From contig NZ_JAGIZA010000002.1 of NCBI RefSeq assembly GCF_017813365.1, positions 290,394 to 354,393 on the forward strand: DNA of 64,000 bases. The letters run 5' to 3'. The stretch comes from Roseomonas indoligenes. GTDB lineage: Bacteria > Pseudomonadota > Alphaproteobacteria > Acetobacterales > Acetobacteraceae. The stretch's first letter is position 1. Every line of letters begins with the position of its first letter. The translations under genes and the position numbers were made by a program. Below the pieces are notes generated by a model. The model made no database searches. It saw only the letters and a program-made list of their open reading frames with translations, and was not told the DNA's origin. Below are positions 43,560 through 52,630 of the stretch, in pieces.

Positions 43560-44523
43560 CGGTCTTCAGTGCGGCCACTTCACGCCGGAGGTCTTCGCGG
43601 CGCTGCGGCGCGGCAACATCGCCGCCGTGACCGTGACCTGCGGCTTCTGGGAGGACCCAATGGAGTCCTTCGACGCCCTCGGCCGCTGGCGCGACCTGAT
43701 CGCGGAGAACGCGGAGACCTGCGCCATCGCCCGCACGCCGGCCGAGATCGACGCGGTGAACGCATCCGGCCGCACCGCGATTATCCTGGGCTTCCAGAAC
43801 ACGGACCTCTTTGGCGGCCGCATCCGGCTGGTGGAGATGTTCGCGGAACTCGGCGTGCGCGTGGTGCAGCTGACCTACAACAACCAGAATGCGGTCGGTG
43901 GCAGCTGCTACGAGCCGAATGACGGCGGCCTGGCCCGCTTCGGCAAGGAAGTCGTGCGGGAGATGAACCGCGCGGGGATGCTGATCGACTGCTCCCATGT
44001 GGGGGAGCGCACGACGCTGGAGGCCATCGCGCACAGCGAGAAGCCGATTGCCGTCACCCACGCCAACGCCACCAGCCTCGTTCCCCATAGCCGCAACAAG
44101 GGGGACGCCATCCTGCACGCCCTGCGCGACACGGGCGGCGTGATGGGCTGCGCCGTCTACCGCAACATCACCGGCGACTACTACTGCGCTTCCGTCCGCA
44201 ACTGGTGCGAGATGGTGGCGCGCACGGTGGACATCGCGGGCATCGACACGGTCGCGATCGGCACCGATTACGGCCACGACAACACCCCCGCCGACTACGC
44301 CTGGATGCGCATGGGCCGCTGGACCCGCGGCATCGACCACGGCGCCTCCTCCGCGGGCAAGCCGGTGAGGACGCCGAAGGCCGAGTGGCTGGCGGAGGGC
44401 GTTTCGGGCCTCGGGCAGATCCCCGATGGCCTGCGCGAAGTGGGCTTCCAGCCGCCGGAGATCGAGAAGATCATCCGTGGCAACTGGATGCGGCTCTACG
44501 CCGCCACCTTCCGGCCGAACTGA
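43549..44523 (+). CDS. M19 membrane-dipeptidase family protein with altered metal site
   Basis: A 324-aa renal-dipeptidase-fold protein, without signal peptide. The family core is clear: VRVVQLTYNNQNAVGGSCYE, EMNRAGMLIDCSHVGERTT, KPIAVTHANATSLVPHSRNKGD and GIDTVAIGTDYGHD. Two of the canonical dizinc ligand sites are changed. The N-terminal His-x-Asp reads LIDGLQCGHF, and the bridging Glu position reads ILGFQNTDLF (Gln). The two central His (SHV, THA) and the late Asp (GTDYG) remain. A variant subgroup with QN at this place exists, so this is probably a stable variant and not decay, but standard dipeptidase activity is doubtful. It overlaps the preceding gene and leads into the ABC genes. Confidence 0.85.
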   Translation: MLIDGLQCGHFTPEVFAALRRGNIAAVTVTCGFWEDPMESFDALGRWRDLIAENAETCAIARTPAEIDAVNASGRTAIILGFQNTDLFGGRIRLVEMFAELGVRVVQLTYNNQNAVGGSCYEPNDGGLARFGKEVVREMNRAGMLIDCSHVGERTTLEAIAHSEKPIAVTHANATSLVPHSRNKGDAILHALRDTGGVMGCAVYRNITGDYYCASVRNWCEMVARTVDIAGIDTVAIGTDYGHDNTPADYAWMRMGRWTRGIDHGASSAGKPVRTPKAEWLAEGVSGLGQIPDGLREVGFQPPEIEKIIRGNWMRLYAATFRPN

Positions 44524-44533
44524 GGAGACGAGG

Positions 44534-45586
44534 ATGGCATCCCAGGTTTTCTCCCGCCGCGCGGCCCTCACCCTGGGCGGCGGCATCGTGGCGGGCCTCG
44601 CCGCCCCCTACTTCCGCCGCGTCCGCGCGGCGGAAGTGCTGCACGTGAACACCTGGGGCGGCATCTGGGAACGCGCCGCCATCAAGAACCTCTTCGAGCC
44701 CTTCACGAAGGACACGGGCGTGGAGATCCGCCCGGTCTCCCCCGTCTCCTTCGCCAAGCTGGCGCAGCAGGTCCGCAGCGGCGCCTATGAATTCGATGTC
44801 ACCACCCTCGGCGCCGGCGAGATCATCCGCGCCAACCAGGCGAACCTGGTGGAGAAGCTGGACAACACCGACCTGGTGAAGAACCCGCCCTTCGCCGGCG
44901 CGGCCTTCCAGAACGGCGCCAGCAGCCACGCCTTCGCCACCGTCATCGCCTATCAGAAATCCAAGTACCCCAATGGCGGCCCGCAGAGCTGGGCGGATTT
45001 CTGGGACCTGCAGAAGTTCCCGGGCAGCCGCTGCATGCAGCGCTACGCCTCCCGAATTCTGCCCATCGCGCTGGCGGCGGACGGCGTGCCGGCCGACAAG
45101 CTCTATCCGCTGGACCTCAACCGCGCCTTCCGCAGCCTGGACAAGATCAAGCCCGCCGTCCGCGTGTGGTGGACTCAGGGCCAGCAATCCCAGCAGCTGC
45201 TGCGGGACGGCGAGATCGACTGCATCGCCCTCTGGCACGCCCGCACGCTGGAACTGATCGACCAGAACCAGCCCGTGGAGATCGTCTGGAATCAGGCGGA
45301 GATCGAGCGCGCCTACTGGGTGGTCGCCCGCGGCACCCCGAACCGGGACAACGCCCTGCGCTTCATCGAATCCGCTCTCAAACCGGAGCGCGTGGCCGGG
45401 TTCTGCAAGGACTCGCTGAACGGCCCGCTCAACCCTGCCGCCTTCAACTTCGTCTCGGAGGCCGAGGCGGCGCGCATGCCCACCGCGCCCGCCTACAAGG
45501 ACAAGGTGTTCGAGCAGGACATCCTGAACTTCGGCGGCGACGTGAACGCCGCCACCCAGCGCTTCGAGCGCTGGATCGGCACTTGA
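44534..45586 (+). CDS. polyamine-type ABC transporter substrate-binding protein (PotD-like)
   Basis: A 350-aa periplasmic receptor with a Tat-like signal (SRRAALTLGGGIVAGLAAP). The mature protein has the PotD pattern: LHVNTWGGIWERAAIKNLFEPF, VRSGAYEFDVTTLGAGEII, PQSWADFWDLQKFPGSRCMQRY and QLLRDGEIDCIALWHARTLELI, with ALRFIESALKPE near the end. A strong [14 protein letters not shown] precedes the ATG. It belongs to the import system with the next three genes. The ligand need not be a polyamine: many such receptors bind other cations or small organic compounds. Confidence 0.88.
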   Translation: MASQVFSRRAALTLGGGIVAGLAAPYFRRVRAAEVLHVNTWGGIWERAAIKNLFEPFTKDTGVEIRPVSPVSFAKLAQQVRSGAYEFDVTTLGAGEIIRANQANLVEKLDNTDLVKNPPFAGAAFQNGASSHAFATVIAYQKSKYPNGGPQSWADFWDLQKFPGSRCMQRYASRILPIALAADGVPADKLYPLDLNRAFRSLDKIKPAVRVWWTQGQQSQQLLRDGEIDCIALWHARTLELIDQNQPVEIVWNQAEIERAYWVVARGTPNRDNALRFIESALKPERVAGFCKDSLNGPLNPAAFNFVSEAEAARMPTAPAYKDKVFEQDILNFGGDVNAATQRFERWIGT

Positions 45587-46425
45587 GCGCCACCACCGCC
45601 GCGGCGGGCGGGGGCAGCCTGCGCCCCTGGCTGCTTCTCGCCCCGCTGCTGGTCTTCCTGGCCGCCTTCTTCCTCGTGCCGCTCGCCCAGGTGGCCGTGA
45701 TGAGCGTCTCGGATCCCGAATGGGGCCTGGAGCACTACGTCGCCATCGCGACGGACGGCTTTCACCTGCGCGTGCTGCTGGACACCTTCATCACCGCGCT
45801 CACCGTCTCGCTCTGCTGCCTCGTCCTCGGCTTCCCGCTGGCCTATGCCATGGCCGCCGCCCCGCAGGGCCTTGCCGCCGCCATGATGGTGGTGGTGACG
45901 ATGAGCTTCTGGACCAGCTTCCTCGTCCGCACCTATGCCTGGATGGTGCTGCTGGGGAATCGCGGGCCCATCGCCCGGTTCGTCGAGTGGATGGGCTTCG
46001 CCTCGCCGGAACTGCTCTTCACCCGCTTCAGCTCCACCGTCGCGATGACGCACATCCTGCTGCCCTACATGGTCCTCAGCCTCTACGGTGTGCTCAAGCG
46101 GATCGAACCCGCCCTTCCGCGCTCCGCCGCCAGCCTCGGCGCCACGCCGGCCGGCGTCATCCGCCATGTGGTCCTGCCGCTGGCAGCGCCGGGCATCGCG
46201 AATGGCCTCACCCTCGTCTTCGTCCTCTGCCTCGGCTTCTACGTCACCCCCATCCTCATCGGCTCCCCGCGGGAGCAGATGGTGGCCGGCGTGATCGGCC
46301 AGCAGGTGGAGGAGTTCCTGGCCTTCGGGGAAGCCTCGGCCATGGCGATGCTGCTGCTTGCCAGCACTCTCGTCATCCTCGGCCTCTATCATCGCCGCTT
46401 CGGCCTCGACCGGCTCTGGGGCTGA
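45583..46425 (+). CDS. ABC transporter permease, PotB-like
   Basis: A 280-aa permease with six membrane segments. It opens LLLAPLLVFLAAFFLVPLAQVAVMSVSD, carries MSFWTSFLVRTYAWMVLLGN and the EAA coupling loop PALPRSAASLGATPAGVIRHVVLPLAAPGI near residue 185. The TTG start overlaps the receptor stop (TTGA), so coupling is likely; the frame stays open upstream but over the receptor gene. Pairs with the next permease. Confidence 0.9.
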   Translation: MSATTAAAGGGSLRPWLLLAPLLVFLAAFFLVPLAQVAVMSVSDPEWGLEHYVAIATDGFHLRVLLDTFITALTVSLCCLVLGFPLAYAMAAAPQGLAAAMMVVVTMSFWTSFLVRTYAWMVLLGNRGPIARFVEWMGFASPELLFTRFSSTVAMTHILLPYMVLSLYGVLKRIEPALPRSAASLGATPAGVIRHVVLPLAAPGIANGLTLVFVLCLGFYVTPILIGSPREQMVAGVIGQQVEEFLAFGEASAMAMLLLASTLVILGLYHRRFGLDRLWG

Positions 46426-46429
46426 ACCG

Positions 46430-47218
46430 ATGCGCCTCGCCCTTCTCCTCCTCGGCGCTCTCGTGCTCGCCTTTGTCGCGGCACCTCTCTTCATCGTCGT
46501 GCCCATGTCCTTCAGCACGGCCGTTTCGCTGGAGTTCCCGCCCCCGGGCTGGTGGACGGGCTACTACACCGCCTATTTCAACGATGCCCGCTGGACGACG
46601 CCGACGCTAAACAGCCTCGGCATCGCGCTCGCCGTCTCGGTCCTCACCGTCCTGCTCGTCACCCCCGCCACCTTTGCCCTCGTCCGCCACCGCTTCGCGG
46701 GCAAGGGCGTGGTGAATCTGTTGATGATGCTGCCGCTGGCCGTGCCGCATATCGTCATGGCCATCGGCTACTACGCCTTCCTCGCCGATGTGCGCCTGCT
46801 CCAGACCTTCCCGGGCATTATCCTCGCGCACACCGCGCTTTCCGTGCCGATGGCCTTCCTTGTGCTCTCGGCCAATCTCAAGGGCTTCGACCGCACGCTG
46901 GAGCGCGCCGCCCTCTCCCTCGGCGCCAGCCCCGCCGCCACCTTCCGTCACGTCACCCTGCCCGTGCTCTGGCCCGGCTTCGCCGCCGCCGCCCTCTTCG
47001 CCTTCGTGCAGAGCTTCGACGAGACGGTGGTCGCCCTCTTCATTTCCGGCCGCGACACGGAAACCCTGCCGCGCCGCATGTTCGACAGCATCCGCACTCA
47101 GGCGGATCCCGTCATCGCCGTCGTCTCCACCCTGCTGTTCCTGGCCGTCGCCGCGCTGGTGATCGTGCCCGTCCTCTGGCGCGCCCTGTCGCGCCGCCGA
47201 TCGGAAGCCCGCCCGTGA
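46430..47218 (+). CDS. ABC transporter permease, PotC-like
   Basis: A 262-aa permease, six membrane segments. N-terminus LALLLLGALVLAFVAAPLFIVVPMSFST, then MMLPLAVPHIVMAIGYYAFL, the EAA loop LERAALSLGASPAATFRHVTLPVLWPGF and the closing VALFISGRDTETLPRRMFDSIR typical of PotC partners. It starts 4 bases after the first permease and ends overlapping the ATPase start (GTGA). Confidence 0.9.
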   Translation: MRLALLLLGALVLAFVAAPLFIVVPMSFSTAVSLEFPPPGWWTGYYTAYFNDARWTTPTLNSLGIALAVSVLTVLLVTPATFALVRHRFAGKGVVNLLMMLPLAVPHIVMAIGYYAFLADVRLLQTFPGIILAHTALSVPMAFLVLSANLKGFDRTLERAALSLGASPAATFRHVTLPVLWPGFAAAALFAFVQSFDETVVALFISGRDTETLPRRMFDSIRTQADPVIAVVSTLLFLAVAALVIVPVLWRALSRRRSEARP

Positions 47219-48282
47219 CCAAACCCTATCTGGAGCTGCGCAACCTCTCCAAGAGCTATGACGGCCGCAGCCGCGCGCTGGACGGCGTGAACCTGACGGC
47301 AGGGAAGGGCGAGTTCATCACCTTCCTCGGCCCCAGCGGTTCGGGGAAGACGACCACCCTTATGCTCATCGCGGGGTTCGAGGGCGCGACCGAGGGCGAG
47401 ATCCTCGTGGACGGCACCTCCATCACCCGCGTGCCGCCCCACAAGCGCGGCATCGGCATCGTCTTCCAGAACTACGCCCTGTTTCCCCACCGCACGGCGC
47501 TGCAGAACATCCTGTTCCCCCTGCAGATGCGGAAGATGCCGAAGGCCCAGGCGACCGAGAAGGCGCGCCACATGCTCGCCCTCGTCGGGCTGGAACGCTT
47601 CGCGGACCGCCACCCGCGCGAAATGTCCGGCGGCCAGCAGCAGCGCGTGGCCCTGGCCCGCGCCCTCGTCTTCGACCCGGCCCTGCTCCTGCTGGACGAG
47701 CCCCTGGGCGCGCTGGACAAGAACCTGCGCGAGAGCCTGCAGATCGAGATCAAGCGCATCCAGCGCAGCCTCGGCGTCACCACCATCTTCGTGACGCATG
47801 ACCAGTCCGAGGCGATGGCCATGTCCGACCGCATCGTGATCTTTGAGGGCGGGCGCATCCAGCAGGCCGGCACCCCGCTTGAGATCTACGACCGCCCGGT
47901 GAACGACTTCGTCGCCCGCTTCGTCGGCGACAGCAACTTGCTGCCCATCTGCCTGACCGACCCGGCCGCGGGCACGGGCGAGATCGCCGGCATCGGCCCC
48001 GTCCGCATTCCCGCCCAACCCGGCCGCCGCGCCGGCGAGGCCGCCACCCTGCTGCTGCGCCCGGAAGTGCTGGGCCTGGCGGCGGAAGGCGCCCCCAACA
48101 CCTGCCGCCTGGCCGTGGAGACGGTCGTTCATTTCGGCGACAGCGCCCTGGTCCTCGGCGACGTCGGCGGCACTCCGCTCCGCGCCCGCCTGCCCGGCCT
48201 GGCCGCGCAGGGCATCTCGGAGGGCAGCGAGGTCGCCCTCTCCTGGAATCCGGCGGCCGGGCACCTCATCCCGGCCGCCTGA
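47215..48282 (+). CDS. ABC transporter ATP-binding protein, PotA-like
   Basis: A 355-aa ATPase. Walker A GPSGSGKTTT near residue 40, Q-loop VFQNYALFPHRTAL, signature [15 protein letters not shown] near 142, Walker B LLLLDEPLGALD, switch His FVTHDQSEAMAM. A TOBE domain fills residues ~285-350 (TLLLRPEVLGL; SALVLGDVGGTPLRARL). It completes the importer and ends the operon 6 bases before the convergent UPF0173 gene. Confidence 0.95.
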   Translation: MTKPYLELRNLSKSYDGRSRALDGVNLTAGKGEFITFLGPSGSGKTTTLMLIAGFEGATEGEILVDGTSITRVPPHKRGIGIVFQNYALFPHRTALQNILFPLQMRKMPKAQATEKARHMLALVGLERFADRHPREMSGGQQQRVALARALVFDPALLLLDEPLGALDKNLRESLQIEIKRIQRSLGVTTIFVTHDQSEAMAMSDRIVIFEGGRIQQAGTPLEIYDRPVNDFVARFVGDSNLLPICLTDPAAGTGEIAGIGPVRIPAQPGRRAGEAATLLLRPEVLGLAAEGAPNTCRLAVETVVHFGDSALVLGDVGGTPLRARLPGLAAQGISEGSEVALSWNPAAGHLIPAA

Positions 48283-48288
48283 TCCGGT

Positions 48289-48999
48289 TCAGACCTCGAA
48301 GGTCTCGCCGATCACCGGCACCCGCACGCGCCCGCCTTCCTCGCCCATGGCGGCGATGAAGGCGTCCGCCGACTTGTCGATGATCGGGAAGGTGCCGAAG
48401 TGGCAGGGCAGCACCACCGGCACGTCCGGCAGGAAGCGGCGCATCGCCAGGGCCGCGCCGCGCGCGCCCATGGTGAAGCGGTCGCCCACCGGCACGATCG
48501 CCACCTTCGGCTGGTACAGTTCCGCGATCAGCGCCATGTCGGAGAACACGTCCGTGTCGCCCATGTGGTACACCACGGGCTCGGACGGGTCCTTGGGCGT
48601 GATCACCACCCCGTTCGGCAGGCCCAGGTCGATGATCGTCCCATTCTCCCCGGGCATGGAGGAGGAGTGGAACGCGATGGTGAGGGAGACGCTGAACCCA
48701 TCCTGGTCGGTCGTGCCGCCAGTGTTCATCATCTCCAGCTTCTCGACTCCCTTGCCCTTCAGGTAGCCGCAAATCTCGGCGTTCGCGATCACCTTGGCCC
48801 CGGTCGCCTTGGCGATCGCCGCCGTGTCGCCGATGTGGTCGCCGTGGCCGTGGGTGAGGGCGATGTGGGTGCAGCCCCTGGAGGCCTCCTCCACCGTGCC
48901 TTTGAAGGTGGAGTTGCCGGTCAGGAAGGGATCGACCAGCAGCACCGCGCCGCCGATCTCGAACCGATAGGCCGAATGGCCGAACCAAGTGATTTTCAT
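48289..48999 (-). CDS. UPF0173 metal-dependent hydrolase (metallo-beta-lactamase fold)
   Basis: A 236-aa protein of the UPF0173 group. MKITWFGHSAYRFEIGG starts the fold; the metal motif is ALTHGHGDHIGDTAAIA (HxHxDH) near residue 52, with VVYHMGDTDVFSDM and LPCHFGTFPIIDKSADAF providing further ligands. The strong SD AGGAGGA sets ATG 48999. Substrate unknown in the family. Confidence 0.9.
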   Translation of the reverse strand: MKITWFGHSAYRFEIGGAVLLVDPFLTGNSTFKGTVEEASRGCTHIALTHGHGDHIGDTAAIAKATGAKVIANAEICGYLKGKGVEKLEMMNTGGTTDQDGFSVSLTIAFHSSSMPGENGTIIDLGLPNGVVITPKDPSEPVVYHMGDTDVFSDMALIAELYQPKVAIVPVGDRFTMGARGAALAMRRFLPDVPVVLPCHFGTFPIIDKSADAFIAAMGEEGGRVRVPVIGETFEV

Positions 49000-49085
49000 G
49001 CGGTCCTCCTCGCGAGAAGCGCCGCAGGTGTAGCGAGGGGAGGGAAGGGCGGCCAGCGCACCCCTGGTGAAAACCCCGCGACGCC

Positions 49086-49919
49086 TCAGCCGGCGACCCC
49101 GTCCCGCACCCGCTCCATCCCGTGGAACACGGCCACCGTATCCCGCCGCGCCACCGCCACCAGGTTCATGTCCAGTGCCCGCGCCCGGTCCAGCGCCAGG
49201 GCCGTGGGGGCGGAGATGGCCACCAGGGTCCGCGCCCCGATGGAGGCCGCCTTCTCCACCAGCTCGAAGGAGCAGCGGCTGGTGACGATCACGAAGCCCT
49301 CCGCCGCCCGCACCCTGCCCCGCATCAGGGCCCCCGCTAGCTTGTCCAGCGCGTTGTGCCGGCCGACATCCTCCCGCACCGCGCGCAGGGTGCCATCCGC
49401 CCCGGCGAAAGCGGCGGCATGGACCGCCCGCGTCTCGTCGTTCAGCGGCTGGTGCCGCTCCAGCGACAGGAGCGCCCGGCGGATCGCCGGCATGTCGATG
49501 GCCGGCGCCGCCCCCTCCGGCCGCACGGCCTGGGGCATCTGGTCCAGTTCCTCGATCCCGCAGAGCCCACACCCCGTCCGCCCGGCGATGGACCGCCGCC
49601 GCGCCAGATGCTGGGTCAGGGCGGAGGGCGCCAGCCGGATATCCAGCCGCAGCCCGCGCGCCTCCTGCCCCACCTCCACCTCGCGGATGCCCTCCGCCCC
49701 GGTGACGATCCCTTCCGTCAGGCTGAAGCCGTAGGCGAAGTCCTCCAGGTCCGAGGGGGTCAGCATCATCACCGCGAAGGGCACGGAGGAGTAGACGAGG
49801 CTGACCGGCACCTCCTCCGGCACTGCGCGCAGGCCGGGCCGGGCGGCGCCGTCCGCGCCGATGATCAGGCTCTCAACCGATCTGCTGACGGGCTGCCAGC
49901 TGGTCGGGGGCAGGGGCAT
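49086..49919 (-). CDS. fdhD: formate dehydrogenase accessory sulfurtransferase FdhD
   Basis: A 277-aa FdhD, which passes sulfur to the molybdenum cofactor of formate dehydrogenase. SLVYSSVPFAVMMLTPSDLEDFAYGFSLTEGI near residue 40, the sulfur-relay Cys pair in GRTGCGLCGIEELDQ near 115, AVREDVGRHNALDKLAGALMRG near 185 and SRCSFELVEKAA near 220 are diagnostic. ATG 49919 follows GGAGAGGAGA. No formate dehydrogenase genes are in the window. It lies 46 bases past hutI in the same direction, so it may read through from the hut unit. Confidence 0.93.
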   Translation of the reverse strand: MPLPPTSWQPVSRSVESLIIGADGAARPGLRAVPEEVPVSLVYSSVPFAVMMLTPSDLEDFAYGFSLTEGIVTGAEGIREVEVGQEARGLRLDIRLAPSALTQHLARRRSIAGRTGCGLCGIEELDQMPQAVRPEGAAPAIDMPAIRRALLSLERHQPLNDETRAVHAAAFAGADGTLRAVREDVGRHNALDKLAGALMRGRVRAAEGFVIVTSRCSFELVEKAASIGARTLVAISAPTALALDRARALDMNLVAVARRDTVAVFHGMERVRDGVAG

Positions 49920-49965
49920 CCGGTTCTCCTCTCCGCCCGCCATATGGGGCGGCGGGCGGCTGCCG

Positions 49966-51183
49966 TCAGGCATCCTCCCCCGCCACAACGCGCCCGGCGC
50001 AGGGATTGCCGCCGATCCAGTAGCACAGCTCCTCCGGCGCCCCCACGCGGAACAGCGCCAGGTCGCAGCGCAGCCCCGGCGCCAGCGCGCCCCGATCCGC
50101 CATGCCCAGCGCCGCCGCCGAGTGGCGCGTCACGCCCAGCAGAGCCTCCTCGACCGTCATCCGGTAGAGGGTGCAGGCCATGTTCAGCATCAGCAGCAGG
50201 GATCGCGCCGGCGAGGAACCGGGGTTCATGTCCGTCGCGATCGCCATCCGCGTCCCCGCCGCCCGCATGGCCGCGATATCCGGGTGCCGCTCTTCCCGGA
50301 TGAAATAGGTGGCGCCCGGCAGCAGCACCGCCACCGTCCCCGCCGCCGCCATGGCCGCCAACCCCTCCGCCGAGGCGTGCTCCAGATGATCCGCGGAAAG
50401 CGCGCCGAACCGCGCCGCCAGCGCCGCCCCGCCCAGGTCGCTCAACTGGTCCGCATGCAGCTTCACCGGCAGCCCCTGTGCCCGCGCCGCCGCGAATACC
50501 GCCTCCGTCTCCTCCGGGGTGAAGGCGATGCGCTCGCAGAAGGCATCCACCGCGTCCACCAGCCCTTCGGCGGCCAGGGGCGCGATCATGCCGGCCACCA
50601 GCGCCGCGTACTCGCCCTGCCGCCCCTTGTATTCCGGCGGCACCGCGTGCGCGCCGAGGAAGGAGGTCGTGACCGACACCTTTCGCGCCCGGCCTAGCGC
50701 CCGCGCCGCGCGCAGCATCCGCCGCTCCGCCTCGAACTCCAGCCCGTAGCCGGACTTCACCTCCACCGTGGTCACACCCTCGGCCAGCAGCCCGTCGAGG
50801 CGGGGCAGGGCGGCCGCCACCAGCGTCTCCTCATCCGCCGCCCGCGTGGCGCGCACGGTGGAGAGGATGCCGCCCCCCTCCCGCGCGATCTCCTCATAGG
50901 TTGCGCCCGCCAGCCGCCGCTGGAACTCCCCGGCGCGGTTCCCGCCGAAGACGAGGTGCGTGTGACAGTCCACCAGCCCCGGAAAAAGCCAGGCGCCATC
51001 GCAGTCCGTCATCGCTGCATCGGTGTCGGGCAGCGCCTCCCTCGGCCCCACCCAAGCGATGCGCCCGCCCTTCGAGGCAACTGCCCCGTCCCGCACCACG
51101 CCCAGCCCATCGGCCATGGTGCAGAGATTGGCGTTCACCCAGACGCGGTCGAAGTCACCCACGGCCGGTGAACCGACCGGCAT
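49966..51183 (-). CDS. hutI: imidazolonepropionase
   Basis: A 405-aa amidohydrolase for the third step of histidine breakdown (imidazolonepropionate to formiminoglutamate). Metal ligands: [17 protein letters not shown] (HxH) near residue 75, KLHADQLSD near 240 and the late Asp in [12 protein letters not shown] near 315. The ATG at 51183 overlaps the hutH end by 29 bases; a GTG at 51162 would shorten the overlap to 8 and is also possible. Fourth gene of the hut unit. Confidence 0.94.
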   Translation of the reverse strand: MPVGSPAVGDFDRVWVNANLCTMADGLGVVRDGAVASKGGRIAWVGPREALPDTDAAMTDCDGAWLFPGLVDCHTHLVFGGNRAGEFQRRLAGATYEEIAREGGGILSTVRATRAADEETLVAAALPRLDGLLAEGVTTVEVKSGYGLEFEAERRMLRAARALGRARKVSVTTSFLGAHAVPPEYKGRQGEYAALVAGMIAPLAAEGLVDAVDAFCERIAFTPEETEAVFAAARAQGLPVKLHADQLSDLGGAALAARFGALSADHLEHASAEGLAAMAAAGTVAVLLPGATYFIREERHPDIAAMRAAGTRMAIATDMNPGSSPARSLLLMLNMACTLYRMTVEEALLGVTRHSAAALGMADRGALAPGLRCDLALFRVGAPEELCYWIGGNPCAGRVVAGEDA

Positions 51184-52630
51184 CGATCAGCCCCGCCACC
51201 GCCGCGATGTCCGGCGCCATGAAGCGGTCCCGGTCCCAGGCCGCCGCCACCCCGCGCACCGCCGCGTGCGCGTCTTCCAGCGGCTCCGAGGAGCGGAGGG
51301 GGCGGTGGAACTCCACCGCCTGCGCCGCCGCCAGCAGCTCGATCGCCAGGATGTCCCGCAGGTTGTCCGCCATCGGCACCAGCCGCAGCGCCGCGCCCGT
51401 GGCCATGCTCACATGGTCCTCCTGGTTGGCGGAGGTCGGCAGGCTGTCCACACTGCGCGGATGCGCCAGCGCCTTCTGCTCGCTTGCCAGCGCCGCCGCC
51501 GTCACCTGCGCGATCATGAAGCCGGAATTCAGCCCGCCCTCCCGCACCAGGAAGGCCGGCAGCCCCGATAGAGCCGGATCGGTCAGCAGCGCGATCCGGC
51601 GCTCCGAAAGGGCCCCGATCTCCGCCAGCGCCAGCGCGATGTGGTCCGCCGCGAAGGCCACCGGCTCCGCGTGGAAGTTCCCGCCGGAGAGAACCTCGCC
51701 CTCCGCCGTCACCAGCGGATTGTCCGTCACCGCATTCGCCTCCCGCTCCAGCACGGAAGCGGCATGGTCCAGCGCGTCCAGGCACGCCCCCATCACTTGC
51801 GGCTGGCAGCGGATGGAGTAGGGGTCCTGCACGCGCGGATCGTCCACGCGGTGGCTCTCCCGGATCGCGCTGCCCGCCATCAGCCCGCGCAGCGCCGCCG
51901 CCGCCCGGATCTGCCCGGGCTGACCGCGCAACTCGTGGATGCGCGGATCGAAGGGCGTGTCGGAGCCGCGCACGCCTTCCGTGCTCATCGCCCCCGCTAC
52001 CAGGGCGGTGGCGAAGAGGTCCCGCGCCCGGAACAGCGCCACCAGCGCGACGGCCGTGGAAACCTGCGTGCCATTCAGCAGCGCCAGCCCTTCCTTCGGC
52101 CCCAGCGGCAGCGGGCGCAGCCCCACATGCGCCAGCGCCTCCGCCCCGCTCACGCGCCGGCCTTCAACGAAGGCCTCGCCCTCGCCGATCAACACCAGCG
52201 ACATATGCGCGAGCGGCGCCAGATCGCCCGAAGCCCCCACGGAGCCGCGCGCCGGGATCACCGGCAGCACATCGGCCTCCAGCAGCCGCGTCAGCGCTTC
52301 CACCGTCTCCCCTCGCACCGCGGATGCCCCGCGGGAAAGGGAGAGCGCCTTCAGCGCCAGCACCAGCCGCACCACCGGCCGCGGCAGGGGTTCCCCCACC
52401 CCAGCGGCATGGCTGCGGATCAGGTTCAGCTGCAACTGCACCAGCGCGTCCGGCGGGATGCGCGTGCCCGCCAGCTTCCCGAAGCCGGTGTTCACGCCGT
52501 ACATCACCTCACCGGCCCCGAGTCGTGCCGCCAGCGCCGAATGGCTGGTCCGCACCGCATCCCGCCAGCCCTCGGGCAGGGCCAGAGCCCCGCCCGCCAT
52601 CACTGCGCGGAGTTCAGCGAGCGCGGCCAT
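51155..52630 (-). CDS. hutH: histidine ammonia-lyase
   Basis: A 491-aa lyase converting histidine to urocanate. The self-forming MIO cofactor triad Ala-Ser-Gly is in [18 protein letters not shown] near residue 135-150; [12 protein letters not shown] near 45 supplies the catalytic Tyr, and [15 protein letters not shown] near 265 and [15 protein letters not shown] near 315 are typical. ATG 52630 overlaps the hutU stop (TGATG). The MIO motif and length argue for histidine over ergothioneine lyases, which belong to a different superfamily. Confidence 0.95.
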   Translation of the reverse strand: MAALAELRAVMAGGALALPEGWRDAVRTSHSALAARLGAGEVMYGVNTGFGKLAGTRIPPDALVQLQLNLIRSHAAGVGEPLPRPVVRLVLALKALSLSRGASAVRGETVEALTRLLEADVLPVIPARGSVGASGDLAPLAHMSLVLIGEGEAFVEGRRVSGAEALAHVGLRPLPLGPKEGLALLNGTQVSTAVALVALFRARDLFATALVAGAMSTEGVRGSDTPFDPRIHELRGQPGQIRAAAALRGLMAGSAIRESHRVDDPRVQDPYSIRCQPQVMGACLDALDHAASVLEREANAVTDNPLVTAEGEVLSGGNFHAEPVAFAADHIALALAEIGALSERRIALLTDPALSGLPAFLVREGGLNSGFMIAQVTAAALASEQKALAHPRSVDSLPTSANQEDHVSMATGAALRLVPMADNLRDILAIELLAAAQAVEFHRPLRSSEPLEDAHAAVRGVAAAWDRDRFMAPDIAAVAGLIDAGRFTGRG

